Source: Pseudomonas putida
GTDB lineage: Bacteria; Pseudomonadota; Gammaproteobacteria; Pseudomonadales; Pseudomonadaceae
Direction of reading: 5' to 3'
NCBI RefSeq assembly: GCF_002741075.1
Contig: NZ_CP016634.1
Span: 2,278,501-2,342,500, forward strand
Length of the DNA stretch: 64,000 nucleotides
Shown here piece after piece: positions 51,884-59,675 of the stretch (position 1 is the first letter of the stretch; each line of letters opens with the position of its first letter). A program made the translations under genes and the position numbers. The notes under the pieces were generated by a model, which had not been told where the DNA came from, made no database searches, and worked only from the letters and a program-made list of their open reading frames with translations.

Positions 51884-52762
51884 TCAGTCAAAATGCAGCC
51901 AGGGGCGCAGTGCGTCTCGGTTAGCCAGCACCAACTGCTGGGCCTCAGGCTTTGGATCGTGCACATTGGGGTTCACGTGGAAGCGTCGTACCACGTACTT
52001 CACCAGAGCCTGACGGCTGGGGATGACCAATTGCCCGTCGATCATGCCGAAATCCATCTCGATGATCGCCTTTTGCGCCGCATTCAGGCGCTCGTCCGGC
52101 TTGAAGATCACATCGATCCGGGTGTTCCACTCCTCGTCCTGCTCGCTGCCGTTGTCGGTCTGGTCATCGCGCAGTTCCGGCTCGCCGCGAAAACGGCTGA
52201 GCACGAAATCCCGGTATTTTCGGTTCTTCTCGCAATAGGCCCGCACGTGCCAGCGCATGCCGGTGTAGACCAAGGTGTGCGGGGCGATGGTGCGGCCTTC
52301 GAGCTCGGGGCTGTTGAATGACACATAGTCGATGTCCAGTCGCCGCTTCTCCCGGCACGCCTTGAGCAACGGCCGCAGCACCTCGGGCCTGACCGAGCGA
52401 TCGGGCACTTTCAGCACCTCGGTATGGGCATAGGCCAATGCCAGGCCTTCGATATGCGGCGCGCGTTCGTTGTTCTGGTTGAGCAAGTCGAGGTAGGCAC
52501 TGGCGCTGTCGTCGATGAACAGCGGCTTGAACTGTCGAGTCGGCACGTAGCCCTTGAGCTGCTTGTCGTAGACCAGGTTCTTCGAGGCGTAGTCGGTGAT
52601 GTAGGTGTTGATGTCCTTGGAGGCTTGTTGGCGGCTGATGCCGAAGCTCTGGATCAGGTGATTGGTGGTCAGGCGCCCTTCCCACCACACCACGGTCTCG
52701 ATCAACCGGTAGCGCAGGGCCAGGTCCCAACGGGTTTGCTCCATACGTTGCGTGCGTTTCAT
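51884..52762 (-). CDS. HTH-WYL regulator, CapW/BrxR-like
   Basis: 292 residues. An N-terminal winged helix (RWDLALRYRLIETVVWWEGR, SFGISRQQASKDINTYITDY, YDKQLKGYVPT) is followed by a WYL domain (LDIDYVSFNSPELEGRTIAPHTLVYTGMRWHVRAYCEKN, with the WYL triad as 'MRWHVRAYC') and a WCX-like C-terminal domain. This layout and the opening motif match CapW/BrxR repressors that guard anti-phage loci. Convergent with LuxR2 (8-nt gap), divergent from the small coiled-coil gene. A palindrome lies 30 nt upstream. What it regulates here is unknown; the neighbours to the right are candidates. Confidence 0.8.
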   Translation of the reverse strand: MKRTQRMEQTRWDLALRYRLIETVVWWEGRLTTNHLIQSFGISRQQASKDINTYITDYASKNLVYDKQLKGYVPTRQFKPLFIDDSASAYLDLLNQNNERAPHIEGLALAYAHTEVLKVPDRSVRPEVLRPLLKACREKRRLDIDYVSFNSPELEGRTIAPHTLVYTGMRWHVRAYCEKNRKYRDFVLSRFRGEPELRDDQTDNGSEQDEEWNTRIDVIFKPDERLNAAQKAIIEMDFGMIDGQLVIPSRQALVKYVVRRFHVNPNVHDPKPEAQQLVLANRDALRPWLHFD

Positions 52763-52791
52763 CGACTGCCCTCGGCCTACGTTTGGTTGGA

Positions 52792-52804
52792 TGACGTGTC
52801 GTCA
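52792..52804. promoter_or_regulatory. Candidate operator of the WYL regulator
   Basis: Perfect palindrome TGACG-TGT-CGTCA, 30 nt upstream of the WYL gene start, consistent with autorepression by a CapW/BrxR-type dimer. A second short palindrome ACATA-TC-TATGT lies at about 52863-52874. No gene is visible in 52763-53113. Confidence 0.4.
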
Positions 52805-53113
52805 AAGACTACGTGTCTTGGCTGTTGCCAATCAAGAGACTAAAACATGTAAACAAAACGGACATATCTATGTGCCTTGCAGTCTTTCACATTCACTTCC
52901 TGCCGGGTGTGCGCCAGCTCAGGTGCTCCGTGGCCCAGGTGATATCACATGGCCTCTATTCGATGACCGAAGCCCATTGAGTCGGGCCTGCGAGCAGGCT
53001 TCGAACCTGCGCAATTGCTTTACCTGTACAAGTCTCCATTATCGACATGTAGTAAAACTAGACATATCGTTTGGCTCGTACACATACCCTTGCTCTTCTC
53101 AAGGAAGCGAAAC

Positions 53114-53356
53114 ATGGAGAACATTGATCTGGTCCTGCTTGGCGTCACCGCTTTCATCGTGTTGATGCTTGGCCTGCAGCATGCCCGGCTCAGCGAGATC
53201 TGGCGGCTTTTGCGCAGCAACCGCGAGCTGGAGCGCACCGCTCGCATGCAAAAACAGGAAAACCGCGAATTGCGCAGCGCGCTGCGTGCCGAGCGGGAAC
53301 ATGTGGCACAGTTGCAGCGTCAGGTACACCTGTTGCTGGGGGTGGCACCGCTTTGA
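53114..53356 (+). CDS. Small membrane-anchored coiled-coil protein
   Basis: 80 residues from the ATG with AAGGA eight bases upstream. One N-terminal membrane helix (LVLLGVTAFIVLMLGL) is followed by a charged heptad-like region (ELERTARMQKQENRELRSALRAEREHVAQLQRQVHLLL), predicted to form a coiled coil. 69 nt before the 5'-nucleotidase gene on the same strand. No known family is recognised. Confidence 0.6.
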   Translation: MENIDLVLLGVTAFIVLMLGLQHARLSEIWRLLRSNRELERTARMQKQENRELRSALRAEREHVAQLQRQVHLLLGVAPL

Positions 53357-53425
53357 GAATGGCCTGAGGATGTGGGCGCCGCTCTGCAGCCCAAAAGGCT
53401 TTGATACCGTTTTTAAGGAGGCCGC

Positions 53426-54418
53426 ATGCCCTACCCCATCGAGCAGAAACTTGTCGTCGGCGTCGCCTCCAGCGCGCTGTTCGACCTGACCGTGTCCGAC
53501 GACATCTACAAGACCGAAGGGGTCGAGGCGTATCGTCAGCATCAGGAGCAGAACCTCGACGAGCCCTTCCCCAAAGGCGTCGCCTTCCCGTTCATCCGGC
53601 GCTTTCTGAGCATCAACAAGGCCTTCCCCGCGCAATTGCCGGTGGAGGTGGTGCTGCTCTCACGCAACTCGCCCGAGACCGGCCTGCGGGTATTCCGCTC
53701 GATCGACCACTACGGCCTGGACATCACCCGGGCGGCGTTCATGTCTGGCCGTTCGCCCTATGAGTACATCCCCGCGTTCAATGCATCGCTGTTTCTGAGC
53801 GCTCACGAAGAAGATGTCCAGCGCGCCATCGACGCCGACTACCCCGCTGGCCTCGTGCTGCCCACGCGCATCTACGACGATGAAATCGACACCGAGCTGC
53901 GGGTGGCCTTCGACTTCGATGGCGTGATCGCCGATGACGAGGCCGAAAGCGTGTACAAGCAGCATCACGACCTCGATGAGTTCCTGGCCCACGAGCGCGA
54001 CCGCAAGGCCATCCCTCATCAGCCGGGCCCGCTGGCGGACCTCTACCGCAAGCTCTCGCACATCCGCACACTGGAGGACCAGAAACTGGCCCAGTGCCCG
54101 GATTACCAGCGCATCCTGCGCATCGCCATTGTCACCGCGCGCAACGCGCCATCCCACGAGCGGGTGGTGACCACCTTGAAGAATTGGGGCGTGTCGCCGG
54201 ACGAATCGTTCTTCCTGGGCGGCATGGAAAAAGACCGGGTGCTGTCGATTCTCAAGCCGCACATGTTCTTCGACGACCAACGCAGCCACCTGACGTCGGT
54301 GGCCGGGGATCTGCCGATGGTGCATGTGCCGTTTGGAGTGGCGAACGAGCGCCGGGAAGCGGGCAACGCGCTGGCCGAACCTGCGCCGTTGCCCGTGGTG
54401 GCCTCGCGGAACGGTTGA
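53426..54418 (+). CDS. 5'-nucleotidase (cytosolic NT5C1-like, PF06189 type)
   Basis: 330 residues. It begins KLVVGVASSALFDLTVSDDIYKTEG and has SRNSPETGLRVFRSIDHYGLDITRAAF; the C-terminal half has the DFDGVIADDEAE element and MFFDDQRSHL, the Asp-containing HAD-like signatures of this nucleotidase family. It dephosphorylates nucleoside monophosphates. GGAGG site upstream. Adjacent to a defence-type WYL regulator and to the toxin-like array, but a housekeeping role is equally possible. Confidence 0.82.
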   Translation: MPYPIEQKLVVGVASSALFDLTVSDDIYKTEGVEAYRQHQEQNLDEPFPKGVAFPFIRRFLSINKAFPAQLPVEVVLLSRNSPETGLRVFRSIDHYGLDITRAAFMSGRSPYEYIPAFNASLFLSAHEEDVQRAIDADYPAGLVLPTRIYDDEIDTELRVAFDFDGVIADDEAESVYKQHHDLDEFLAHERDRKAIPHQPGPLADLYRKLSHIRTLEDQKLAQCPDYQRILRIAIVTARNAPSHERVVTTLKNWGVSPDESFFLGGMEKDRVLSILKPHMFFDDQRSHLTSVAGDLPMVHVPFGVANERREAGNALAEPAPLPVVASRNG

Positions 54419-54466
54419 GTCCCGGTACAATGCCTGACCCAGATCGCAATCCCTTTACTACCTATG

Positions 54467-55351
54467 TCATGCCGACCAGGACTCGATCGTACTGACGACG
54501 ATGGATTGCAGCGTATCGGTTCCGACGACCCCCGACAGCTTGCCCAGTGCCTCGACAATCTGAGGATAGGTCTCTTTATTCAAACTGGGCATCAGAAAGC
54601 ATTTTTTCATCCGCCCAATCTGTTGGGAAAGGTGCAGTTGCTTTAATGTCAGACTTGAATGGTTGAGACGCAACAATGCATTACTCAGCGCTCTGCGCTG
54701 CTGCGGCTCCAAAGTCCGTACCAGTTCCAACCAACTTTGCCCGGTCGCCGATCTCGCCTGTCGCAGGTAATTGATCATGAGGGAGTTGCTCTGGAGCCCG
54801 GACGCTGCATCAAGCATCTCACTGACGGCCGCATACCATGGCGCGTTGTCTAACTGATAGACCTGCCTCTTGCGGGTTGCCCCACCCTTGATTTCGCGAC
54901 TCCGCACGGCGATAGGTACTGAAACATCGTCCACGCGCAAACACAGCGGCATAGCGAACACCGAGGAAATAACAGATACCCCGCTACCCATCATGAACAC
55001 CAGACGCTGCACTGCGCCGACGCGCTGTCCTGCAAACTCGGCCACCTCGGTGAGTACCCTTGCCTGGCGAGGGTTGTACTTGATTTCACTGGCGTACTGC
55101 TGAGGCTTAACCGTTTTCCTCATTTCCTGAATCACCAATTGCTTCGGCGCAGTGCTACAAACCGGCTGAACCCTGCGAAGGCGAATGACATTGTAGTCCG
55201 CATCAATGTAAACGACGCCTGCACCGATAAGCGCCATATCGGCATCGATCACTGTAATCAGGCGAGGCAGGTCGATAAGGTGTTCGACACGTCGCCGTAG
55301 CAAATACATCGAGGGTGGCACGCTAGGCTCGTTCAATCGTAAGCGTTTCAT
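54467..55351 (-). CDS. Toxin-like protein of the array, copy 1 (terminal)
   Basis: 294 residues starting MKRLRLNEPS; the start region AGGATGCTTGATGA is identical to that of copy 2. Conserved N-terminal module shared with copy 2: RRRVEHLIDLPRLITVIDADMALIGAGVVYIDADYNVIRLRR, then CSTAPKQLVIQEMRKTV. A mildly hydrophobic middle (RLVFMMGSGVSVISSVFAMPLCL) and a conserved end (LEPQQRRALSNALLRLNHSSLTLKQLHLSQQIGR ... LQSIVVSTIESWSA). No signal peptide and no family I recognise. It ends 48 nt from the convergent 5'-nucleotidase gene; uniquely in the array, no membrane-protein gene follows it. Confidence 0.7.
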   Translation of the reverse strand: MKRLRLNEPSVPPSMYLLRRRVEHLIDLPRLITVIDADMALIGAGVVYIDADYNVIRLRRVQPVCSTAPKQLVIQEMRKTVKPQQYASEIKYNPRQARVLTEVAEFAGQRVGAVQRLVFMMGSGVSVISSVFAMPLCLRVDDVSVPIAVRSREIKGGATRKRQVYQLDNAPWYAAVSEMLDAASGLQSNSLMINYLRQARSATGQSWLELVRTLEPQQRRALSNALLRLNHSSLTLKQLHLSQQIGRMKKCFLMPSLNKETYPQIVEALGKLSGVVGTDTLQSIVVSTIESWSA

Positions 55352-55613
55352 CAAGCATCCTGTCTGAAGAGGAAAGCAGGCAAACACCAGCTGTCACCTG
55401 CAAAGCCCGCAGCGTATGGATCCCTTGATGGCCCATATATCGGTGAATTCTGTACAGCCCCAGCAACTCGCCACCGGACATCCGGCGATTTTTCGTTTGC
55501 TCCAAAATTAGCGCCTCACTCGCGCCTGGGCTGCACGCATCAACGTGAGTAGACCTGTCACTGTTTGATTGGCCATACGGCCCGTTCGCGGGTAACCCGT
55601 GAATGCATCTCAA
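55323..55613 (-). CDS. Possible short ORF upstream of toxin-like copy 1
   Basis: The segment LYRIHRYMGHQGIHTLRALQVTAG is similar to FGRHRHTGYQGLRTLRVLHAATG upstream of copy 2, with several synonymous changes (CAA/CAG, CTG/CTA), hinting at a conserved short protein overlapping the start of the toxin-like gene by 29 nt. The N-terminal half is not conserved and includes a degenerate REP, so the true start is probably internal. Could also be simple duplicated non-coding DNA. Confidence 0.25.
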   Translation of the reverse strand: MRCIHGLPANGPYGQSNSDRSTHVDACSPGASEALILEQTKNRRMSGGELLGLYRIHRYMGHQGIHTLRALQVTAGVCLLSSSDRMLDETLTIERA

Positions 55614-55642
55614 GAGAGAACGCCGTTATCAGATCAGATCAT

Positions 55643-56098
55643 CTAAGCCTGCGTGCGTTTGAGCTGCCGGATCAGGCGCCGATAGCGGGTGCGGCGCCTG
55701 CGCATGACGCAGAGGCGTTTCCAGAGGCCCCGGTAACGGCGGGTATTCATTAGCCACAAGGCAATCAACGCAGGACACGCACTCATCAGGGCGACATGGG
55801 GCACAGGAGAAGCTTTATAAGTTGACAGCGTCCCCACCAGGCATATCAGCAGCACTACCAACTGTGCCTTGAGGGCGCGGGCATGAGCCCTGAGTGCAAG
55901 CAGTGTCTGTATCCAGATAAAAACGCCCAGAACAGACATCGCAAATACGATCACATTGTCTCTTGGGAAGCCGAACGTGAAAACACGGGCGACACCTACT
56001 ACCGCCGATGCACCTGCCATCAATGTCAGCATCATGCAGGCGATGAATGTGAAGTAGTAGCGCTTGATCCAAATAAGCGTTTGGTTAGTAAGCATCAT
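55643..56098 (-). CDS. Four-helix membrane protein, immunity-like, copy A
   Basis: 152 residues; four hydrophobic helices (FTFIACMMLTLMAGASAVV; VIVFAMSVLGVFIWIQTLLAL; VVLLICLVGTL; VALMSACPALIALWLM) and an Arg-rich cytoplasmic tail RRYRGLWKRLCVMRRRRTR. About 95% identical to copy E (58131-58589). The start overlaps by 14 nt the stop of a ~20-codon stub of the toxin-like gene (56085-56147), exactly the overlap seen between the complete toxin-like gene and copy E. A membrane immunity protein is inferred from size, topology and coupling. Confidence 0.72.
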   Translation of the reverse strand: MMLTNQTLIWIKRYYFTFIACMMLTLMAGASAVVGVARVFTFGFPRDNVIVFAMSVLGVFIWIQTLLALRAHARALKAQLVVLLICLVGTLSTYKASPVPHVALMSACPALIALWLMNTRRYRGLWKRLCVMRRRRTRYRRLIRQLKRTQA

Positions 56099-56147
56099 AG
56101 TGGATGGGCTCCATAATACTCACGGCGATCGCTTGCACAACCGTCCA
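56085..56147 (-). pseudogene. 3' stub of a toxin-like gene upstream of copy A
   Basis: Minus-strand frame reads EVFWTVVQAIAVSIMEPIHYDAY-stop (22 codons here), matching the end VQSIAVSIMESTHRDAD of the complete gene at 58576-59493. Upstream it dissolves into a REP-like CCTATTCGGCGCTCC sequence. Confidence 0.6.
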
Positions 56148-56240
56148 AAAAACTTCTTATATTGCTGCACAGGCCTATTCGGCGCTCCGATCTACCCGCC
56201 GCCTACAAAGACGACGGCACTATCATAAAGGATCAAGAAT

Positions 56241-56693
56241 TTAGCGCCTGCGCGTTCGCTTGATCTGCCGGATCAGGCGCCGCTGACGGGTGCGGCGCCT
56301 GCGCATGACGCATAGGCGTTTCCAGAGTCCTCTGAAGCGACGAGTATTAAGCAGCCATAGGGCAATCAATGAGGGAAGCCCAGTCACCAGTGAGAAATCG
56401 GTCTTCGGAGAGAACCCCAGAGTCAGAAGTGTGCAGATAAAAAATATCAGAAGTGACATTACCAGCGAACTAAGCGCCCGAGAATGAGCTCGCATTACAA
56501 AAAAGTACTGAACAACTACATACGTACCGCAAACCATCAACGCAAAATGCAAGACACCAACATCCCGCACACCTAGCGTTTCGACTACGCCAAACAACGC
56601 AGCAGCGGCGGATGCAAAAGTAAGAAAATAAATTGCCAAAAATATCGGCAGGTATGGCCTAAACCCAGCAGGTATTTTTTCAGCACGCATCAT
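56241..56693 (-). CDS. Four-helix membrane protein, immunity-like, copy B
   Basis: 150 residues. Four helices (YLPIFLAIYFLTFASAAAALFGVV; VGVLHFALMVCGTYVVVQYFFVM; SLVMSLLIFFICTLLTLGF; LVTGLPSLIALWLL) and the shared tail NTRRFRGLWKRLCVMRRRRTRQRRLIRQ. The N-terminal half differs strongly from copies A and E, and its DNA is AT-richer. The start overlaps the stub stop by 4 nt (ATGA). Confidence 0.72.
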   Translation of the reverse strand: MMRAEKIPAGFRPYLPIFLAIYFLTFASAAAALFGVVETLGVRDVGVLHFALMVCGTYVVVQYFFVMRAHSRALSSLVMSLLIFFICTLLTLGFSPKTDFSLVTGLPSLIALWLLNTRRFRGLWKRLCVMRRRRTRQRRLIRQIKRTRRR

Positions 56694-56757
56694 TCTGGAT
56701 CAAATTCCATGACGCTTACGGCGATCATTTTAATACCGTCCACAAAAACTCCTTATG
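56690..56757 (-). pseudogene. 3' stub of a toxin-like gene upstream of copy B
   Basis: Frame reads VDGIKMIAVSVMEFDPE-stop; corresponds to the QSIAVSIME end of the complete toxin-like protein. The stop is inside the ATGA start of copy B. Confidence 0.55.
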
Positions 56758-56909
56758 TCGCTGCACTGACCTATTCGCGGGTAAACCCACACAAATTCTC
56801 CGGTGCGATGAAGAACACCGCTGCCCCTGTGAGCGCGGCGGCTCGACGCTCCGGTTTACCCGCAAATACGTCCACGAAGACGAGGTCGTTATCAAACAGG
56901 ATCAAAAGT

Positions 56910-57368
56910 CTAACGCCTGCGCGTTCGCTTGAGTTGCCTGAGCAGGCGCCGCTGGCGGGTGCGGCGCCTGCGCATGACGCATAGACGCTTCCAAAGACCC
57001 CGGTAGCGTCGGGTGTTCATTAGCCATAACGCTGTCAAAGGCAGAATAGCGAACATGATGACAATCTTAGGATTTGGCGTCGCCTTGTAACCCGCCAGAA
57101 TGCTCACGAGACACATCAGTAGTATTACCACGAGCGTTTTGACCGCTCGTGGATGGGCTCTGAGCACTAAGAAGGTCTGTATCCAGACAAACAAACTCAA
57201 CGCGCTCGCTGCAACAAACATTTCTAGCTCTTTTGGAAAGCCGAAAGTAATCCACTGAGCGGCTATAACCACTGAAGCCCCACTGGAAAGTACAGTGAGG
57301 ACCATGATAATCAAGAAGTTTAAGGTATAAGGCCTGATCCAAGCCGGAAGGTTTCTGTATAATATCAT
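56910..57368 (-). CDS. Four-helix membrane protein, immunity-like, copy C
   Basis: 152 residues. Helices YTLNFLIIMVLTVLSSGASVVI; ELEMFVAASALSLFVWIQTFLVL; LVVILLMCLVSIL; IVIMFAILPLTALWLM; the Arg-rich tail is nearly identical to the others (CVMRRRRTRQRRLLRQLKR). Intermediate between the A/E and B/D types. The preceding gap (57369-57524) holds the stub and REP-like remnants. Confidence 0.72.
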   Translation of the reverse strand: MILYRNLPAWIRPYTLNFLIIMVLTVLSSGASVVIAAQWITFGFPKELEMFVAASALSLFVWIQTFLVLRAHPRAVKTLVVILLMCLVSILAGYKATPNPKIVIMFAILPLTALWLMNTRRYRGLWKRLCVMRRRRTRQRRLLRQLKRTRRR

Positions 57369-57424
57369 TCTGAATCAGAGTCGATGAGAGTGACTGCAAT
57401 GGACTGAACCCGGGAGGGGTCCAC
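57365..57424 (-). pseudogene. 3' stub of a toxin-like gene upstream of copy C
   Basis: Frame reads VDPSRVQSIAVTLIDSDSE-stop; ATGA overlap with the start of copy C. Confidence 0.55.
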
Positions 57425-57524
57425 TTCTAAAACCACCTTATTTTTCTGTACCGGCCTATTCGGCGCTCTGACTTATCCGCGAACAGGTCCGCAAAGACGA
57501 CATCGTGATCAAAGGATCAAATAT

Positions 57525-57983
57525 TTAACGCCTGCGCATTCGCTTGAGCTGCCTGAGCAGGCGCCGCTGGCGAGTGCGGCGTCTGCGCATGACGCAGAGG
57601 CGTTTCCAAAGGCCTCGGAAGCGACGGGTGTTCAGCAGCCATAAGGCAATCAATGAGGGAAGCCAAGCCATAAGAGCGAGCATGGGCTTAATTGACATAT
57701 TGTAGCTCAAAAAAGCGCATCCAAAAAACACTAGAAGTAAAATGATGAGTATTCTTAGCGCCTGTGGATGAGCTCGCAATACAAAAAAACTTTGAATAGA
57801 TATGAAGAATGCCAAGCCTATCCCGGCAACATATTCCACACCTACCGTATCGAGACGAAGCGGAAGTGCGTGAGCAATTCCCGACAATGCAGCAGCACCT
57901 GCCATCAATGTAAAAACATAGATAATCGCGAATATCGGAAGATACCGCCTAACCCCACAAGGCAATGCTTCACCAGATATCAT
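57525..57983 (-). CDS. Four-helix membrane protein, immunity-like, copy D
   Basis: 152 residues. Helices YLPIFAIIYVFTLMAGAAALSGI; VEYVAGIGLAFFISIQSFFVL; ILIILLLVFFGCAFLSY; LALMAWLPSLIALWLL; tail RRFRGLWKRLCVMRRRRTRQRR. Closest to copy B. The 3' ~90 nt of all five genes are almost identical in DNA while the middles diverge, pointing to recombination anchored at the 3' end. Confidence 0.72.
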   Translation of the reverse strand: MISGEALPCGVRRYLPIFAIIYVFTLMAGAAALSGIAHALPLRLDTVGVEYVAGIGLAFFISIQSFFVLRAHPQALRILIILLLVFFGCAFLSYNMSIKPMLALMAWLPSLIALWLLNTRRFRGLWKRLCVMRRRRTRQRRLLRQLKRMRRR

Positions 57984-58040
57984 TTCTGTTCAAACCCCAT
58001 GACACCTACGGCGATCGTTTGAGTACCCCATAAGAAAACT
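57980..58040 (-). pseudogene. 3' stub of a toxin-like gene upstream of copy D
   Basis: Frame reads WGTQTIAVGVMGFEQK-stop; ATGA overlap with the start of copy D. Confidence 0.55.
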
Positions 58041-58130
58041 CCTTATGTTTCTGCACTGGCCAATTCGGCGCTCCGGTTTACCCGCGAATACGTCCGCAAA
58101 GACGACGTCGTTATCAAAAGGATTAAGAAT

Positions 58131-58589
58131 CTAACGTCTGCGCATTCGTTTGAGCTGCCTGAGCAGGCGCCGCTGGCGGGTGCGGCGCCTGCGCATGACG
58201 CATAGGCGTTTCCAGAGGCCTCGGTAACGGCGGGTATTCATCAGCCACAAGGAAATCAACGCAGGACACGCGCTCATCAGGGCGACATGGGGCATAGGAG
58301 AAGCTTTGTAAGTCGACAGCGTCCCCCCCAGGCATATCAGCAGCACTACCACCTGTGCCTTGAGGGCGCGGGCATGAGCCCTGAGTGCAAGCAGTGTCTG
58401 TATCCAGATAAAAACACCCAGAACAGACATCGCAAATACGATCACATTGTCTCTTGGGAAGCCGAACGTGAATACACGTGCGACACCTACTACCGCCGAT
58501 GCACCTGCCATCAATGTCAGCATCATGCAGGCGATGAACGTGAAGTAGTAGCGCTTGATCCAAATAAGCGTTTGGTTAGTCAGCATCAC
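58131..58589 (-). CDS. Four-helix membrane protein, immunity-like, copy E (paired with complete toxin-like gene)
   Basis: 152 residues, near-identical to copy A over the helices; differs mainly in the last residues (RTRQRRLLRQLKRMRRR). Its start lies 14 nt inside the 3' end of the complete toxin-like gene (58576-59493), a translational coupling typical of toxin-immunity pairs. This is the only place in the array where the full pair survives, and it fixes the expected gene order. Confidence 0.75.
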   Translation of the reverse strand: MMLTNQTLIWIKRYYFTFIACMMLTLMAGASAVVGVARVFTFGFPRDNVIVFAMSVLGVFIWIQTLLALRAHARALKAQVVVLLICLGGTLSTYKASPMPHVALMSACPALISLWLMNTRRYRGLWKRLCVMRRRRTRQRRLLRQLKRMRRR

Positions 58590-59493
58590 GGTGGGTGGAC
58601 TCCATAATACTCACGGCGATGGATTGAACGCTCGAACTCCCAATAACAGTGAGCCCACTAGCCACAGACTCCCGTATCATGGCCAACGTTGCCTGGCTCA
58701 ACTCTGCTGGTGTCAGGCGCTTTTTCTTCCTGCCGATACGCTGCGCGAGCTTCAACTGTTTGTTGGTCAGGCTCGGGTGTCGAACGCGCAACAGTTCATC
58801 GTTCAGCGCCTTGCGCTGTTGCCGGCTTAATGGCCGCAAGAGCTGCGACCAACCAATTCCTGTCGAGGATTTTCGAACCTGCAGGTATCTGATCATATTG
58901 GCGCCGGCTACACTGACCGCGAGCAGAGCGATCGTATCCAGCAGTTGGCTAACAATTTCAAACCATTCTTCATGAAACCAAGCGTCGTCTTGGGTGGCTC
59001 CACCCAGCTCGCTGTATACTCGTCCAACTCCGACTGCGCACTGGAGCAGTGCCGCGCCAGCACCTGCAAAGCCAAGATAAACAATCGGAGTTGCAACACC
59101 GCCTGAAAATGTCGAAGCAGCGCCACCCGCAACCATTATCAGCACACTGAGTGCCGCGCCAGTGCAGGCCAGCCCCATGTTGGCAATTTCCGCGAACATT
59201 TCAGACTCGCGAGCATCCCGTTGGATATTTTCGACATATGCCCGTGCAGTAACAGGCTGCCTCACCTCCTGAATAACCAACCACTTCGGCACCACACTGC
59301 ACACCGCCTGAAACCTACGCAGGTTGACGATGTTGTACTGCGCATCGATATAAACCACCCCCGCCCCGATCAGCGCCGGGTCTGCATCGATCACCGCGAA
59401 CAGCCGAGGCAGATCTATCAGTTGCTCGACGCGCATCCGCGCCAGGTAGGTCGAGGGGCGTGCTCCGAGTTCGTCCAAGCGTGTAAGTCTCAT
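58576..59493 (-). CDS. Toxin-like protein of the array, copy 2 (complete, with hydrophobic core)
   Basis: 305 residues from the ATG (MRLTRLDELG). N-terminal module STYLARMRVEQLIDLPRLFAVIDADPALIGAGVVYIDAQYNIVNLRR is shared with copy 1. Residues ~118-170 hold two to three glycine/alanine-rich hydrophobic segments (LSVLIMVAGGAAS, VYLGFAGAGAALLQCAVGV) and ~195-215 another (LLDTIALLAVSVAGANMI), as in membrane-inserting toxins. The C-terminal third (LSRQQRKALNDELLRVRHPSLTNKQLKLAQRIGRKKKRL) is basic and conserved. No signal peptide, secretion marker or catalytic motif is recognised. Toxin role inferred from pairing with copy E and from the array. Confidence 0.7.
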   Translation of the reverse strand: MRLTRLDELGARPSTYLARMRVEQLIDLPRLFAVIDADPALIGAGVVYIDAQYNIVNLRRFQAVCSVVPKWLVIQEVRQPVTARAYVENIQRDARESEMFAEIANMGLACTGAALSVLIMVAGGAASTFSGGVATPIVYLGFAGAGAALLQCAVGVGRVYSELGGATQDDAWFHEEWFEIVSQLLDTIALLAVSVAGANMIRYLQVRKSSTGIGWSQLLRPLSRQQRKALNDELLRVRHPSLTNKQLKLAQRIGRKKKRLTPAELSQATLAMIRESVASGLTVIGSSSVQSIAVSIMESTHRDAD

Positions 59494-59675
59494 CAAGCAT
59501 CCTGTCTGAAGAACCGAGATGGCGGAAAACCAGTGGCCGCGTGCAAAACCCGTAGCGTACGGAGCCCCTGATAGCCTGTATGTCGGTGCCTTCCGAAGAA
59601 CCTCGTCATCTCCCTGCCCGCCCCTTCGAGGCCTTTTCGCCGGCCCCGAAAAGCCGCCTCAGCAACGGCGCGCAC
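59493..59675 (-). CDS. Possible short ORF upstream of toxin-like copy 2
   Basis: 60 codons ending in a TGATG overlap with the toxin-like start. Shares the HRxxGxQGxxTLRxLxxxTG segment with the ORF before copy 1. Start uncertain. The remaining upstream gap to 59818 shows no other feature. Confidence 0.25.
   Translation of the reverse strand: MRAVAEAAFRGRRKGLEGAGREMTRFFGRHRHTGYQGLRTLRVLHAATGFPPSRFFRQDA

Noticed and set aside
52975..53012. tRNA-like T-arm (GCAGG-TTCGAAG-CCTGC on the minus strand)
   Set aside because: No acceptor stem, anticodon arm or CCA could be placed around it.
54467..59493. Prophage or pyocin remnant as explanation for the membrane-protein array
   Set aside because: No integrase, structural, lysis or att-like sequences were seen; genes are paired, tandem copies instead.
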